Origin: Pukyongia sp963768085 | Lineage (GTDB): Bacteria > Bacteroidota > Bacteroidia > Flavobacteriales > Flavobacteriaceae | Direction: 5' to 3' | Length of the DNA stretch: 64,000 bases | Assembly: GCA_963768085.1 (NCBI GenBank) | Contig: CAVYGO010000003.1 | Coordinates: forward strand, 558,001-622,000 | In this document: positions 26,429 to 36,695 of the stretch, piece by piece | Position numbering within the stretch: position 1 is the stretch's first letter | Layout of the letters: every line of letters starts with the position of its first letter | The notes under the pieces: model-generated | What the model saw: only the letters and a program-made list of their open reading frames with translations | Database searches by the model: none | What the model was told of the DNA's origin: nothing | Translations under genes and position numbers: made by a program

Positions 26429-27205
26429 TTATATACTGGGATTCTCCAATTCGGCTAAAATAATCTCCCTCACCTGGTTTTTCAACATTCGCTTATTTTC
26501 CAGTTCTAATATTTCTGTTGGGATTTCTCTATGAATTCTAACCCTCAACTTTCCAGGACCTCCTTTGGAAAATACATCATATGAAAAACGTTTTTTGTTG
26601 TCATGAAAGGTGAGAGGAATCACTGGGATGCTATGCTCAATAGCGAGCCGGAATGCTCCGTCTTTGAATTCATCCAGAATCACATTTATATCATCCGGCA
26701 CACCGCCCTCAGGAAAAATACAAACACTTAACCCCTGGTTCAGTTTCTTTTGCGCCTGAATGAAAACTTCATGACGACTTTTCGCGCTGTACCGATCTAC
26801 AAGTATGCAGGTTCGCTTATAAAAAAATCCGAATAGCGGAATCTTTGCCAACTCCTTCTTCCCCACAAACACAAAAGGATTCCTTGAGACGTACAACATA
26901 AGCATAATGTCTGTCATTGAAGTGTGATTGGTCACCAGCATATAACTCTGCCCTTTTTTTATTTTTGTTTCTCTCTTCACCACCGGATATAGGCCCATTC
27001 CGAAAAGAATAAATTTTGCCCATAATCTCGCTAACTTGAAAAAGAATGGATACCATTTTTCATAGGCAATACTAACGATGAGGACAGGAAACAGCAAGAT
27101 GATCGGAACGGTTACCAGGATATAGAACCAAATCCTGTAAAGCAGCAAGAAAATATATCGAAAGATTCTCATGAATGACCAAAAATAGTGATTTGAATGA
27201 TTCAT
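26429..27205 (-). CDS. plsC: 1-acyl-sn-glycerol-3-phosphate acyltransferase
   Basis: About 258 residues from the ATG at 27205; a TTG three codons earlier and an ATG at 27172 are alternatives. A hydrophobic N-terminal segment is followed by the acyltransferase HX4D motif in TNHTSMTDI, the second block FVGKKELAKIPLFGFFYKR, and FPEGG in VCIFPEGGVPDD. It acylates lysophosphatidic acid to phosphatidic acid at the inner membrane. It is monocistronic, divergent from trpS. Confidence 0.92.
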   Translation of the reverse strand: MNHSNHYFWSFMRIFRYIFLLLYRIWFYILVTVPIILLFPVLIVSIAYEKWYPFFFKLARLWAKFILFGMGLYPVVKRETKIKKGQSYMLVTNHTSMTDIMLMLYVSRNPFVFVGKKELAKIPLFGFFYKRTCILVDRYSAKSRHEVFIQAQKKLNQGLSVCIFPEGGVPDDINVILDEFKDGAFRLAIEHSIPVIPLTFHDNKKRFSYDVFSKGGPGKLRVRIHREIPTEILELENKRMLKNQVREIILAELENPSI

Positions 27206-27220
27206 ATACTTCAAATAAAT

Positions 27221-27228
27221 TAACTTTG
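27221..27228 (+). promoter_or_regulatory. -7 box of trpS
   Basis: TAACTTTG is a perfect TAnnTTTG box 51 nt before the trpS ATG. The nearest upstream TTG (27193-27195) is 25 nt away, longer than the usual 19-21, so the -33 element is uncertain. Confidence 0.5.
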
Positions 27229-27279
27229 CGGAAATTTCAAATTAATCTTTAGGTATCACCCACTCTGAGGGAAACAATT

Positions 27280-28248
27280 ATGTCACGAATTCTTACAGGT
27301 ATACAAAGTACAGGAACCCCACATCTGGGTAATATTTTAGGAGCAATATTACCGGCGATCGATATGGCCAACAACCCGTTAAATGAATCCTTTCTGTTTA
27401 TTGCGGATATGCATTCCCTTACCCAGATTAAAGAACCTGAAATCTTAAAACAAAATACCTACAGTACCGCTGCCACATGGCTGGCGTTCGGCCTGGATAC
27501 CGATAAGACCATTTTTTATCGCCAAAGTGATATTCCCCAGGTCACAGAATTATCCTGGTACCTAAGTTGTTTTTTTCCGTACCAGCGATTGACGCTGGCA
27601 CATTCCTTTAAGGATAAGGCCGACCGACTTGAAGACGTAAATGCCGGCCTGTTTACCTACCCCATGCTTATGGCCGCGGATATCCTTTTATATGATGCCG
27701 ATATAGTTCCTGTTGGCAAAGATCAAATGCAGCACCTTGAAATGACACGCGATGTTGCAAGTCGTTTCCATGCGAAAATGGGTGAAACTTTTGTCCTGCC
27801 GGATGTGAAGGTTCAGGAACACACCAAGCTCGTTCCGGGAACCGACGGAGCTAAGATGAGTAAGTCGAAAGACAATATCATTGATGTATTCCTCCCCGAT
27901 AAAAAACTACGGAAACAGGTTATGGGAATACAAACTGATAGTACGCCCTTGGAAGACCCCAAAGATCCGGATACATGCAACGTCTTTGCCTTATATCGTA
28001 TTGTCGCTTCAAAGGAAGATATCAAAACAATGCGTGCTAAATACGAAAAAGGTGGGTTTGGATATGGTCATGCCAAGCAAGCCTTGTATGAAGAATTGCT
28101 CGACCGTTTCGCAACGGCCCGAAATAAATACAACCATTACATGAACCATCCTGATGAACTGGAAACCATATTGGCTTCCGGAGCCAAAAAAGCGGCCTTT
28201 GTTGCCGATGGTGTTCTTGCCAGGGTTCGCGAAAAACTGGGATATTAG
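27280..28248 (+). CDS. trpS: tryptophan--tRNA ligase
   Basis: 322 residues. Class I signatures: the HIGH-equivalent in TGTPHLGNILGAI (about 12-24) and KMSKSKDN near 193. It charges tRNA-Trp using ATP. Its stop codon overlaps the stop of convergent dprA: the four bases TTAG at 28245-28248 contain both stops. Confidence 0.98.
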   Translation: MSRILTGIQSTGTPHLGNILGAILPAIDMANNPLNESFLFIADMHSLTQIKEPEILKQNTYSTAATWLAFGLDTDKTIFYRQSDIPQVTELSWYLSCFFPYQRLTLAHSFKDKADRLEDVNAGLFTYPMLMAADILLYDADIVPVGKDQMQHLEMTRDVASRFHAKMGETFVLPDVKVQEHTKLVPGTDGAKMSKSKDNIIDVFLPDKKLRKQVMGIQTDSTPLEDPKDPDTCNVFALYRIVASKEDIKTMRAKYEKGGFGYGHAKQALYEELLDRFATARNKYNHYMNHPDELETILASGAKKAAFVADGVLARVREKLGY

Positions 28249-29351
28249 ATCACCTGAAATAACTTCCCGGGCAATGGCCTTATCAAACCTTTCATTTCCA
28301 AGTCTAAAAGTACCGCTGCTGTTTTGTAGGAGGGAAGATTGCAGGCTATGCCTATAGAATCCAGTAGTTCTTTTTCATGATTCTTTAGATAATCATACAC
28401 CAATTCTTCCTCTCGCGTCAAGGTTGGGAACAATTGAGTTTGCATGGATCGATTTGGCTTTTGATCCAGCTCCCAACCCAACAGATAAATAAGATCTGCT
28501 GCCGAGCTTAATAAATGAGCCTGTTGCGTTTTTATAAGATTATGGCAACCCCTGCTTAATATATCGGTCACACGTCCCGGCATGGCAAAAACCTCGCGAT
28601 TGTATGAATTGGCAATATCGGCAGTAACAAGGCTGCCTCCTTTTTCGGCCGATTCAACGACAACAGTTGCCTCACTCATACCTGCAATGATGCGGTTTCG
28701 TTTCAGGAAATTAGCACGATCAAACGGGTCACTGCTCCAGAATTCCGTAAATAACGCGCCATTATCCCGAATTTGGGAAACATATTTGCTATGGATTTTT
28801 GGATAGATCTGGTTTAACCCATGTGCCAGGCATGCAATGGTTTGAAGCCCGTGTTTCATGGCTGCCGTGTGGGCTACAATATCAATACCATAGGCAAAAC
28901 CGGACACGATGATGGGTTTTAAAGGGGCAATTTCGGAAATAAACGCCTCACAGGCAGCTCTGCCATGAGGTGTAGCATTTCTGGTGCCCACAACACTTAT
29001 AATGAACTTATTATTCAAATTGAAATGGCCCTGTGAAAAAATAAGGATGGGGGCATCGAGGCAATGTTTCAGCCGGAAGGGATATCCGGACCCCTCATAA
29101 TGGAGACAACCAATATCATTATCTTCTATGAATCTTAGTTCCTCCTCGGCTTCATCAAGTACAATCTTTGGATTAAAATCCCTGAGGCGGAAGGTTCCAA
29201 TTCCATTTATTTTCGCAAGATTTTCTTTTTTTTCTTTGAAAATTCCTTCGGCAGATCCAATCTTTCGTATTAATTTTTTTACTGAAGCATCACCCAGCAT
29301 AGGTACGCGCTGCAAAGCCAGTAGATAGCGCAGTTCATTCTTTGAAAGCAT
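28245..29351 (-). CDS. dprA: DNA-processing protein DprA
   Basis: 368 residues. N-terminal helix-hairpin-helix part (1-75), then the SMF/DprA Rossmann-like domain with SVVGTRNATPHG, SGFAYGIDIVAHTAAM (about 155-170) and VVVESAEKGGSLVTADIA, and a C-terminal winged-helix domain (about 305-368). DprA loads RecA on incoming single strands in natural transformation; it is widespread also in species not known to be competent. Single gene, convergent with trpS. Confidence 0.95.
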   Translation of the reverse strand: MLSKNELRYLLALQRVPMLGDASVKKLIRKIGSAEGIFKEKKENLAKINGIGTFRLRDFNPKIVLDEAEEELRFIEDNDIGCLHYEGSGYPFRLKHCLDAPILIFSQGHFNLNNKFIISVVGTRNATPHGRAACEAFISEIAPLKPIIVSGFAYGIDIVAHTAAMKHGLQTIACLAHGLNQIYPKIHSKYVSQIRDNGALFTEFWSSDPFDRANFLKRNRIIAGMSEATVVVESAEKGGSLVTADIANSYNREVFAMPGRVTDILSRGCHNLIKTQQAHLLSSAADLIYLLGWELDQKPNRSMQTQLFPTLTREEELVYDYLKNHEKELLDSIGIACNLPSYKTAAVLLDLEMKGLIRPLPGKLFQVI

Positions 29352-29365
29352 GTTGGTAAAAATAA

Positions 29366-29394
29366 TTGGGGAGTCCTCAAAAATAATACTTTTT
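29366..29394 (+). promoter_or_regulatory. putative promoter of the HU/SPOR gene
   Basis: TTG (29366-29368), 18-nt spacer, TACTTTTT (29387-29394; 7 of 8 to TAnnTTTG). It would start transcription near 29400, in keeping with the ATG at 29461 or the TTG at 29425. Confidence 0.4.
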
Positions 29395-29460
29395 TAGGTT
29401 GTTAATAAAATCGCCCGGCATCAGTTGAATACGACTGAAAAAACCTATAAGTTTGTTTCA

Positions 29461-30405
29461 ATGCAACTCGAGACCTTTATAAAAGATCTGCTATACCGCT
29501 ATGAATGTGTGATCGTACCAGGATTTGGTGCTTTTTTAACGCATTACAGATCGGCAAAGATAGACAGTGACTCGAATACCTTTTATCCGCCTTCCAAGTC
29601 GGTTTCTTTTAACCGGCAGTTACAGACCAACGATGGGTTGCTCGCAAATTACGTTGCCTCGGCGGACAGTTGCAGCTACGAAACAGCCTTGCAGAGAATT
29701 CGAAATTTTACGGCCAGGCTAAGTCGGAAACTGCATGAAGGCTCAGCGATTACACTTAATGGTATTGGTGATTTTCATATGAATAACGAAGGATCTGTAC
29801 AATTTGTCCCTTCGGTGGGAGAAAACTATAACACAGCTTCTTTCGGGCTCACTTCTTTTATTTCTCCCGAAATTTCCAGACAGGTACACCCCGTTGATTC
29901 TGAAGTTGAACCGGTTGAAAATGCTCCTGTTCTTTTTACTCCTGAAAAGCGCACCTCAGTCCCAATTATGAAATATGCCGCCGTAGGTCTTATTGCTATA
30001 GCATTGAGCAGCCTGGGGGGTATGAAACTATACGAAGGCAATGTGAAAAAGCATAATTTTGCTGAAAAGGAAAAAGCCGATGCATTGGTTGAAAATCAAA
30101 TTCAGGAGGCCACCTTTATAATTTCAGATCCCTTGCCCGCCTTGAAGATCAGTGTTCCGAAACAATACGGTAAATATCATATCGTCGCAGGGGCTTTCCG
30201 AATAGAAGCTAATGCATACAAGAAGCTGGATCAACTGGCAGCTAAAGGTCATTATGGCAGGTTCATTGGAAAGAACAAATATGGGCTGCATCAGGTAGTT
30301 TACAGTTCTCACGAAGACAGACTGGAAGCCCTTCGCGAACTTCGCATCATTAAACGAACCGAGAATTCAGACGCCTGGTTATTGGTGAAATCCCTGGACA
30401 ATTAA
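29461..30405 (+). CDS. HU-like domain and SPOR-domain inner-membrane protein
   Basis: About 314 residues from the ATG at 29461, which starts MQLETFIKDLLYRYECVIVP as in flavobacterial relatives; an in-frame TTG at 29425 would add 12 residues. The N-terminal 115 residues form a double HU-like (CCDC81/Bacteroidota) domain ending in GIGDFHMNNEGSVQF. One membrane helix follows (about 162-182). The C-terminus is a SPOR domain (KYHIVAGAF to the end), which binds denuded septal peptidoglycan. A link between DNA or nucleoid and division septum is possible; it is not tested. Confidence 0.87.
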   Translation: MQLETFIKDLLYRYECVIVPGFGAFLTHYRSAKIDSDSNTFYPPSKSVSFNRQLQTNDGLLANYVASADSCSYETALQRIRNFTARLSRKLHEGSAITLNGIGDFHMNNEGSVQFVPSVGENYNTASFGLTSFISPEISRQVHPVDSEVEPVENAPVLFTPEKRTSVPIMKYAAVGLIAIALSSLGGMKLYEGNVKKHNFAEKEKADALVENQIQEATFIISDPLPALKISVPKQYGKYHIVAGAFRIEANAYKKLDQLAAKGHYGRFIGKNKYGLHQVVYSSHEDRLEALRELRIIKRTENSDAWLLVKSLDN

Positions 30406-30451
30406 TAATCTAATTATCTTTTTCTTAGTATTTATTCCGTGAAAACAAGTG

Positions 30452-30459
30452 TACCTTTG
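30452..30459 (+). promoter_or_regulatory. -7 box of the thioesterase gene
   Basis: TACCTTTG, a perfect TAnnTTTG match, ends 14 nt before the ATG at 30474. No TTG is present at the -33 spacing. Confidence 0.5.
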
Positions 30460-30473
30460 CGCAAAATTGTTGT

Positions 30474-30983
30474 ATGGAAGCTAAAAATCCGAAAGATTCA
30501 AAAACAATCATTACCGATCTGGTACTTCCAAGTGAAACCAATCCTATTGGGAATATGTTTGGTGGTGAACTTCTTGCCCGTATGGACAGGGCAGCAAGTA
30601 TTGCCGCAAGGAGACACAGTCGTAGAATAGTGGTTACCGCTTCGGTGAATCATGTCGCATTCAATAAAATGATCCCTGTAGGGAGTGTGGTGACGGTAGA
30701 GGCGAAAGTTTCCCGTGCTTTTAAAAGTTCAATGGAGGTCTATATGGATGTTTGGATCGAGGATCGTGAAAGTGGGATGCGCACCAAAGCTAATGAAGGG
30801 ATCTATACGTTTGTGGCGGTAGATGAAATGGGTCATCCTGTACCCGTACCACCACTAATTCCTGAGACAGCGCTCGAGAAAGAGCGGTTCGAAGCCGCAT
30901 TGCGCAGAAGGCAGTTAAGTCTTGTGTTAGCTGGAAAAATGTCTCCTCAAAATGCAACAGAGCTTAAGGCGTTGTTCTTTTAA
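30474..30983 (+). CDS. acyl-CoA thioesterase, hotdog fold
   Basis: 169 residues with one hotdog domain. NPIGNMFGGELLARMDRAA (about 22-40) is the helix and active-site block of the YciA/ACOT-type acyl-CoA hydrolases, and VNHVAFNKMIPVGSVV holds the next conserved strand. It hydrolyses acyl-CoA to free acid and CoA in the cytoplasm; chain-length preference cannot be told. Single gene with its own promoter box and terminator. Confidence 0.92.
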   Translation: MEAKNPKDSKTIITDLVLPSETNPIGNMFGGELLARMDRAASIAARRHSRRIVVTASVNHVAFNKMIPVGSVVTVEAKVSRAFKSSMEVYMDVWIEDRESGMRTKANEGIYTFVAVDEMGHPVPVPPLIPETALEKERFEAALRRRQLSLVLAGKMSPQNATELKALFF

Positions 30984-31036
30984 AAGAATTTAATTTATCA
31001 TCTTACAACAAAACCTAATGATTTTGAGATAAAATT

Positions 31037-31065
31037 AAAAACCTCCGCCAATGGCGGAGGTTTTT
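31037..31065. terminator. bidirectional terminator
   Basis: AAAAACCTCCGCC, loop, GGCGGAGGTTTTT with a perfect GC-rich stem between the thioesterase gene and the convergent broken subtilase gene. Confidence 0.92.
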
Positions 31066-31082
31066 ATATCTATTTAGAATGA

Positions 31083-33516
31083 CTAATTCTTGACAAATTG
31101 AACTACGTCAATTCCATTTTCTGAAATAATCCGAGCAAAATAGTTTCCTGCACTTAAACTCGATATGTCAAGCTGAACACTATTGGACTTCAAAAGATGA
31201 AATTGCAATGATTGCCCAAGAACATTTATTAACTCAATAGAGTTGATTAGTTCTGCTGCCTTAACATTCATCGTACTATTTGCTGGGTTTGGATAAACCA
31301 CAAGGCCCTCAATCGTTAGTTCATTAACACCAAGAATTACTTCGGTGGTAAAGCTAAATACGTCAGATAGTGGGGAGTCACCACAATAATTCGTCGCCAA
31401 AACCCTCCAAAAATATTCAGTCCCATCATCTAGTCCAGTTACTTCTGCACTGTTAACAGTTACAATTTGACTGTCAATCACATTGGAAAATCCAGAATCC
31501 GTTGCTAGCTCAAATTCATATTCATCAGCATTTGTGACCGCATCCCATTCAAAAGTAATATCCAAAGGTTGGTCTATAGCATTATCTGCAGGAAGGAGAA
31601 GATTAGCAGCGATCAATGAAGGATCATTAATTCTCAAAATCACGTATACATTTACAGTCTCCGAGTTTCCTGTTCCTGTTACTTTTATCTCATAATCACC
31701 GGGGGCTAAACTATTAATATTATTCACCGTCAAAGTAACGGTTCCTTCAGAATTTAGAGAAGTAGGAGAAATTACCCCACTAGTCCCTGCTGGCAAATTA
31801 CTAACTGTAAAATTGATTGTTTCGCTAAATCCATCATTAAATCCAAGATCTATATCGAAACTGGCGCTCCCGTCTACTGCACATGCATCTTGAATTCCAT
31901 CATGACTTGATACGGTAAATTCTTCTTTATCAATTCCAGTGACAATTAGGGAAAAAACTTGGAGGTTATTGGTTAGATCTCCTTTATGAGAAACTCTAAT
32001 AATGTATTCTCCGGAAGCTCCACTTATTTCAACTTTTTCAATAGTGTCAACAAGATTGTCTCCAGTTGTTGCAGCTGCACTAGGGTTATTTACGTTTAAT
32101 TTCCACGGGAAGAATGTCATTCCTCCATCATCTGAGATTCTTATATCCAGATCATTCACTAGGGACGGAGTGGGATTATTGGGAACTCCTGCAGGAAGTA
32201 AAGTTCCAGGTGGATCAGTCCATGTAATGGACGCCATTAAATCGGTTACCCCATCAGATTGAACTGAAAGCGTATATACATCTCCTGGCTCCAGGGTTTC
32301 CTCAATAATGACAGAAGAGACCCCATCATTAGTAATAACATCGGCCCCAGCGGCAGTATTTAATAAGCCCCATCCATAACGAGCATCAGGCCCTACAGCC
32401 GTTCCTGCCTCATCTGCGGTATGAAGAGCCAGCCCTTTTAAGGTAGAACTTAACATAAACTCTCCGTTTATATCATTATAGTGTTGTTGTAATAATAAAA
32501 TGCTCCCTGTCACATTTGGAGACGACATGGAGGTACCACCTATGGTATTATACCCAGTATTGGAATTATTCCACGAAGATGTCGTGTTCACCCCTTTCCC
32601 AGAAATATCTGGCTTAATTCGACCGTCATCAGTAGGACCCCAACTACTAAAACCTGCGATATTAACACTCCCGGGTCCGGTATAATTTAATACTTCAAAT
32701 ACCGCGGCAACAGCCAAATTATTTTTTGCAGTACTCATGCCATCCAATCTATCATATCCTCCATTTCCATCATTCCCTCCAGAAACAACAGGAAGGTAAT
32801 AAGGTGCATTGTACATGATGTTATCTATTCCTTGGGCATTCGAACCGTAATAACCATATATCCAAAATGGACCATTTATTGTGTACGAATGATTTGATGC
32901 TAATAATCCATTGGACGCAGCCGTGGTCATTTCTGAGAAATCTGCGTTCCAGTCATGGGCCCAAAGATCAGCAACTGGAGCCATACCTATTACAGTTCCT
33001 CCTTGAACGGTTCCGTTTCCAATCATGGTGCCTGCCACATGTGTAGCGTGGCCAGATGTTCCGCCCGCACCGTCAACTTGTGTGACTCTAGGCGTCATTA
33101 ATTCATGGCGTTTGACGAACGCCTCCGCCATCCCATATTCCAACAATCATATTCTCACCATTCAAGTCTAAGCCTGAAGATCCTCCGGTATGCACCAAAT
33201 CCGTACGTGTAGTAATACCTGCTTCTCGATTATCGGTAGTATAATATACAGGTTCTCCCGAAGCTGAAACTCTTATTAATTCAGCAATGCCACCATCGGG
33301 ATATTCTATATACACATCCCAACCGCGAATAGTGGCCATTTCCAAGGCATATTGCTTTTCCCGTTCGAAAGTTTCCCGGAAATCGTTTGACATTTGAGCA
33401 AGTTTCGCTAAATCGTAATCTCTTGTAATCCAGTCTCTTTCCGATGGCGTTTGGGCAAACGCTGAACTAATAATGCAAAGAGTACAAAGAACTAATAGCA
33501 GATAATCTTTTTTCAT
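31083..33516 (-). pseudogene. secreted S8 (subtilisin-like) peptidase with type IX sorting domain, frameshifted
   Basis: Reading from 33516: signal peptide (ends SSAFAQ), prodomain-like part, then the catalytic Asp in VGIWDGG, after which the frame stops (VRQTP, end 33103). The rest continues in another frame as HELMTPRV, with the catalytic His in GHATHVAGT and Ser in GTSMSSPNV, a beta-sandwich domain, an FN3-like domain (WDAVTNADEYEF) and a sorting domain (VVYPNPA to the end). Dropping one C in the acgcc at about 33107-33111 would restore VRQTHELMTPRV. About 810 residues when repaired. Either a recently dead gene or a one-base error. Divergent from a second, intact subtilase. Confidence 0.88.
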
Positions 33517-33898
33517 AATATCAATTTTTTAGTTTATTAATTAACTCATGCACCATATTAGACATTCCGCTTCTGGTAATCGTGAAATCTAATTAAAACA
33601 TGGAGTTAAAAGTATTTTTCGTTAGTCGGCGAGTGAAGATAACAAATGTTTGGAGATGAAAACTAAATCTTCTCCATTTTATATGTATTTCCGCACTACC
33701 AATAAAATGTACCTGATACAGGGTAATAATCTATTTGATTTGTAGAGTTTTAGTATTGCGGACTTCGCATATTTTAACGGTTTTTCACATGGTTAATCGT
33801 GACTTTTTAAATATATTTGATGTTCTTAAATAAAATTTAACGCATTTAATTACTTTATTTATAATTCGAACTTTAAATTTCTTTAAAAAAAATCAACT
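33517..33898. other. 382-bp divergent region between two subtilase genes
   Basis: AT-rich, no gene recognised. It must hold both promoters, but no TAnnTTTG box with a proper -33 was found; TACTTTAT (33851-33858) is the nearest for the plus gene. AATCGTGA occurs twice (33578-33585 and 33795-33802), and TGGAGA/TCTCCA form a weak inverted repeat near 33653-33678. Confidence 0.4.
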
Positions 33899-36646
33899 AT
33901 GAAAAAATTTACCCTTTTCTCTATTAATCGAAAAAGTGTAAGTTTTTTGGTGTTAGCGCTTGCATGTACATTTGCATTCGCCCAGAATTCTTACACAATT
34001 ACGTTTCAGGATGAAACCATCGAAATGCCGGAAAACATAGCTACTTTCGAGTGGAATCAAATGCCGGAATCAGCTCATCTTCGTGATGGCTATATAGGAT
34101 GGATTCAATTCTACGAAACTCCAACACAAGCTGTACAGGATCTTTTCGCAGCAAATGGTCTTGACTTAATTAGTTATATCCCGCATCATACATACATATT
34201 CCGTTTCCCGGAAACAACTTCGGTTTCCTTCCTTCAGAATAATGGTGTTCGTTCCATCGTTCCAATGGAAGGTCGTTTCAAGCTTTCTCAGGATCTTAAG
34301 AACGGTAACATTGGCAGCTGGGCTACAGACGGAGAGAACTATGTTGTTACCTTACAACACTTCCCTTATGTAGATACGCAGTATGTAATTAACGACCTTG
34401 CCGCACAACAGATATCTGTTAAGGAACAGTATGCAGGTTCTAACAATATCGATCTTGTAATCCCTAACGATTGTCTGGAGGTATTGTCTAATCAACCGTA
34501 TGTGAAGTGGGTTGAAGTAATTACAGCTCCTTCTATCCCGGATAGTGAAAAAGGAAGAACTATTCACAGAGCTAACCTGTTAGACACCCAAACTACGGGT
34601 GGAAGAAATTATACCGGATTAGGTGTTGGAACTCTTTGTCGTGATGACGGTCCTGTCGGACCACATATTGATTTCGAAGGGCGACACAATGGACCGTTAG
34701 GACAAGTTGCCAATGGTTCTAGTCACGGAGACGGTGTTTCCGGAATTATGTCCGGTGCCGGTAACCTGATTCCAAGTAACCGTGGAATGGCAGCTGGTTC
34801 AGACCTTTATGTTGTTAATTACAACTCTTCATTCCTGGATGCAAATACGGTAAATCTAATTAACGCAGGCGATGTTCAGGTAACAAACTCTTCGTATAGT
34901 AATGGATGTAATGCAGGTTATACCAGCGTAACTCAAACGGTAGACACACAAATAAATACTATCCCAACACTGTTACATGTTTTCTCAGCTGGAAATTCCA
35001 ACGGACTAAACTGTGGATACGGTGCCGGTTCTCAATGGGGAAATATCACAGGAGGACATAAGCAAGGAAAGAACGTAATTGCTACAGCCAACTTATTTGA
35101 AGATGGCGTGTTAGTAGGCTCAAGTAGCCGCGGTCCTGCGCATGATGGTCGTATTAAACCGGATATCTCTGCGCATGGTCAAGGACAGATCTCTACAAAC
35201 CAGAATAACGGTTACCAGACTTTCGGTGGAACATCTGCCGCTTCTCCTGGTATTGCTGGTGTATCTGCACAACTTTATCAAGTGTATATGGATGCTAATG
35301 GTGGTGCGCTACCAGAATCTGCTCTTATAAAAGCCTCGTTGTTAAACACTGCAAACGATATGGGTAATGTAGGACCTGACTTCAAATTCGGTTGGGGACT
35401 TGTAAATGCTTACAGAGCTGCTCTTCTTATCGAAGATGGAAGATATCTTGCAGACGATGTTTCGCAGGGTGGAAACAACACCCACACAATCAGCGTTCCT
35501 GCAAATACAACTCAGGTTCGTTTCATGGTATACTGGTCTGATCCAGCGGCTACCCCTGGTGCTAGCCCGGCTCTTGTAAATGACCTTGATCTTGTGGTAA
35601 CTGATCCTTCTTCAGGAACACACTTACCTTATCTTCTTGATCATACTCCAAACCCAGTGAATCTGGATACTCCTGCCACAAACGGAGCGGATCACATGAA
35701 TAATATGGAGCAAGTTCTACTAAACAACCCGGCTGCGGGTAACTATGATATCGATATTAGTGGTTTCAATGTTCCGTCGGGCCCACAGGATTACTATGTA
35801 GTTTACGAGATTATTACAGAAAATCTTGTTTTGACTTATCCTAATGGAGGTGAAACACTACTTAATGTAGGAGCCGCTCAAATCATTCACTGGGATGCTA
35901 CCAATACGGCTGCAAACTTCTTATTAGAGTATTCTTTAGATAACGGTTCTACCTGGAATAACATCGGATCTGCGTCTGCTTCTGTTACAAACTTCGACTG
36001 GAGCGTTCCAAATGAAGTATCAGGTGAGGCATTAGTTCGTATTACAAGTGGTTCTTATTCAGACACCAGTGATGAAGTATTCTCCCTCGCAAATCTTGTG
36101 GGAGGAGTGAATACCATTCAGGTTTGTGAAACTTCAGCCACGATAGGTTGGAATGAACTTGCCGATACAGAAGAATATGATCTTTATATGCTTGGTGACG
36201 AGTATATGGAAATTGTTGGAACTACCACCGATACTGAACTCATGGTACCTATCGTTGATGGTGAAAATGAAGACTTCTGGTATGCTGTTGTAGCAAGAAA
36301 CGATACCGAAGGTTGGAGAACGCTTCGTACCAATGCAAGACTTCATTCTACCGGGTTAAAAGATTGTGATCCACTTGGTGTTAATGACTTACTGCTTGGA
36401 AACATTATAATGTCTCCAAACCCAGCTACAAATCAGGTTACGATCTCTTTTAGCGATACAAACTTTGGTTCATTTGAAGTTACCATTGCTAACAGTCTTG
36501 GACAAACACTTCAAACAGTGAATGAAAGAGCTCTTAATGGCTCAAGTGAAGCTATATTGAACGTATCAAACTATAGAACAGGATTGTACTTTGTTACTAT
36601 TGAAATTGACGGACAATCAACAACCAAGAAATTGGTGATCAAATAA
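33899..36646 (+). CDS. secreted S8 peptidase with type IX sorting domain
   Basis: 915 residues. Signal peptide cut after AFA (28); prodomain-like part to about 215; subtilase domain about 225-510 with Asp in CRDDGPVG (D249/250), His in GSSHGDGVSG (H276), the oxyanion Asn in SAGNSNG (N366) and Ser in GGTSAASPG (S446); a P/homB-like beta-sandwich (515-640), a Ser-Thr-rich Ig-like domain (643-730), an FN3-like domain (735-812) and a C-terminal sorting domain (838-915; IIMSPNPA to LVIK). A surface or released protease via the type IX system. The Asp-region spacing (GTLCRDDGPVG) differs from the usual DTG, so activity should not be taken for granted. Confidence 0.92.
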   Translation: MKKFTLFSINRKSVSFLVLALACTFAFAQNSYTITFQDETIEMPENIATFEWNQMPESAHLRDGYIGWIQFYETPTQAVQDLFAANGLDLISYIPHHTYIFRFPETTSVSFLQNNGVRSIVPMEGRFKLSQDLKNGNIGSWATDGENYVVTLQHFPYVDTQYVINDLAAQQISVKEQYAGSNNIDLVIPNDCLEVLSNQPYVKWVEVITAPSIPDSEKGRTIHRANLLDTQTTGGRNYTGLGVGTLCRDDGPVGPHIDFEGRHNGPLGQVANGSSHGDGVSGIMSGAGNLIPSNRGMAAGSDLYVVNYNSSFLDANTVNLINAGDVQVTNSSYSNGCNAGYTSVTQTVDTQINTIPTLLHVFSAGNSNGLNCGYGAGSQWGNITGGHKQGKNVIATANLFEDGVLVGSSSRGPAHDGRIKPDISAHGQGQISTNQNNGYQTFGGTSAASPGIAGVSAQLYQVYMDANGGALPESALIKASLLNTANDMGNVGPDFKFGWGLVNAYRAALLIEDGRYLADDVSQGGNNTHTISVPANTTQVRFMVYWSDPAATPGASPALVNDLDLVVTDPSSGTHLPYLLDHTPNPVNLDTPATNGADHMNNMEQVLLNNPAAGNYDIDISGFNVPSGPQDYYVVYEIITENLVLTYPNGGETLLNVGAAQIIHWDATNTAANFLLEYSLDNGSTWNNIGSASASVTNFDWSVPNEVSGEALVRITSGSYSDTSDEVFSLANLVGGVNTIQVCETSATIGWNELADTEEYDLYMLGDEYMEIVGTTTDTELMVPIVDGENEDFWYAVVARNDTEGWRTLRTNARLHSTGLKDCDPLGVNDLLLGNIIMSPNPATNQVTISFSDTNFGSFEVTIANSLGQTLQTVNERALNGSSEAILNVSNYRTGLYFVTIEIDGQSTTKKLVIK

Positions 36647-36660
36647 GAGATTTATATCTC

Positions 36661-36693
36661 AAAAAAAAGGGAGCCTTTCGGCTCCCTTTTTTT
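36661..36693. terminator. bidirectional terminator
   Basis: A8, GGGAGCC, loop TTTC, GGCTCCC, T8: a perfect stem between the subtilase gene and the convergent EnvC-like gene, which ends the seven-gene minus-strand operon. Confidence 0.93.
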
Positions 36694-36695
36694 AT

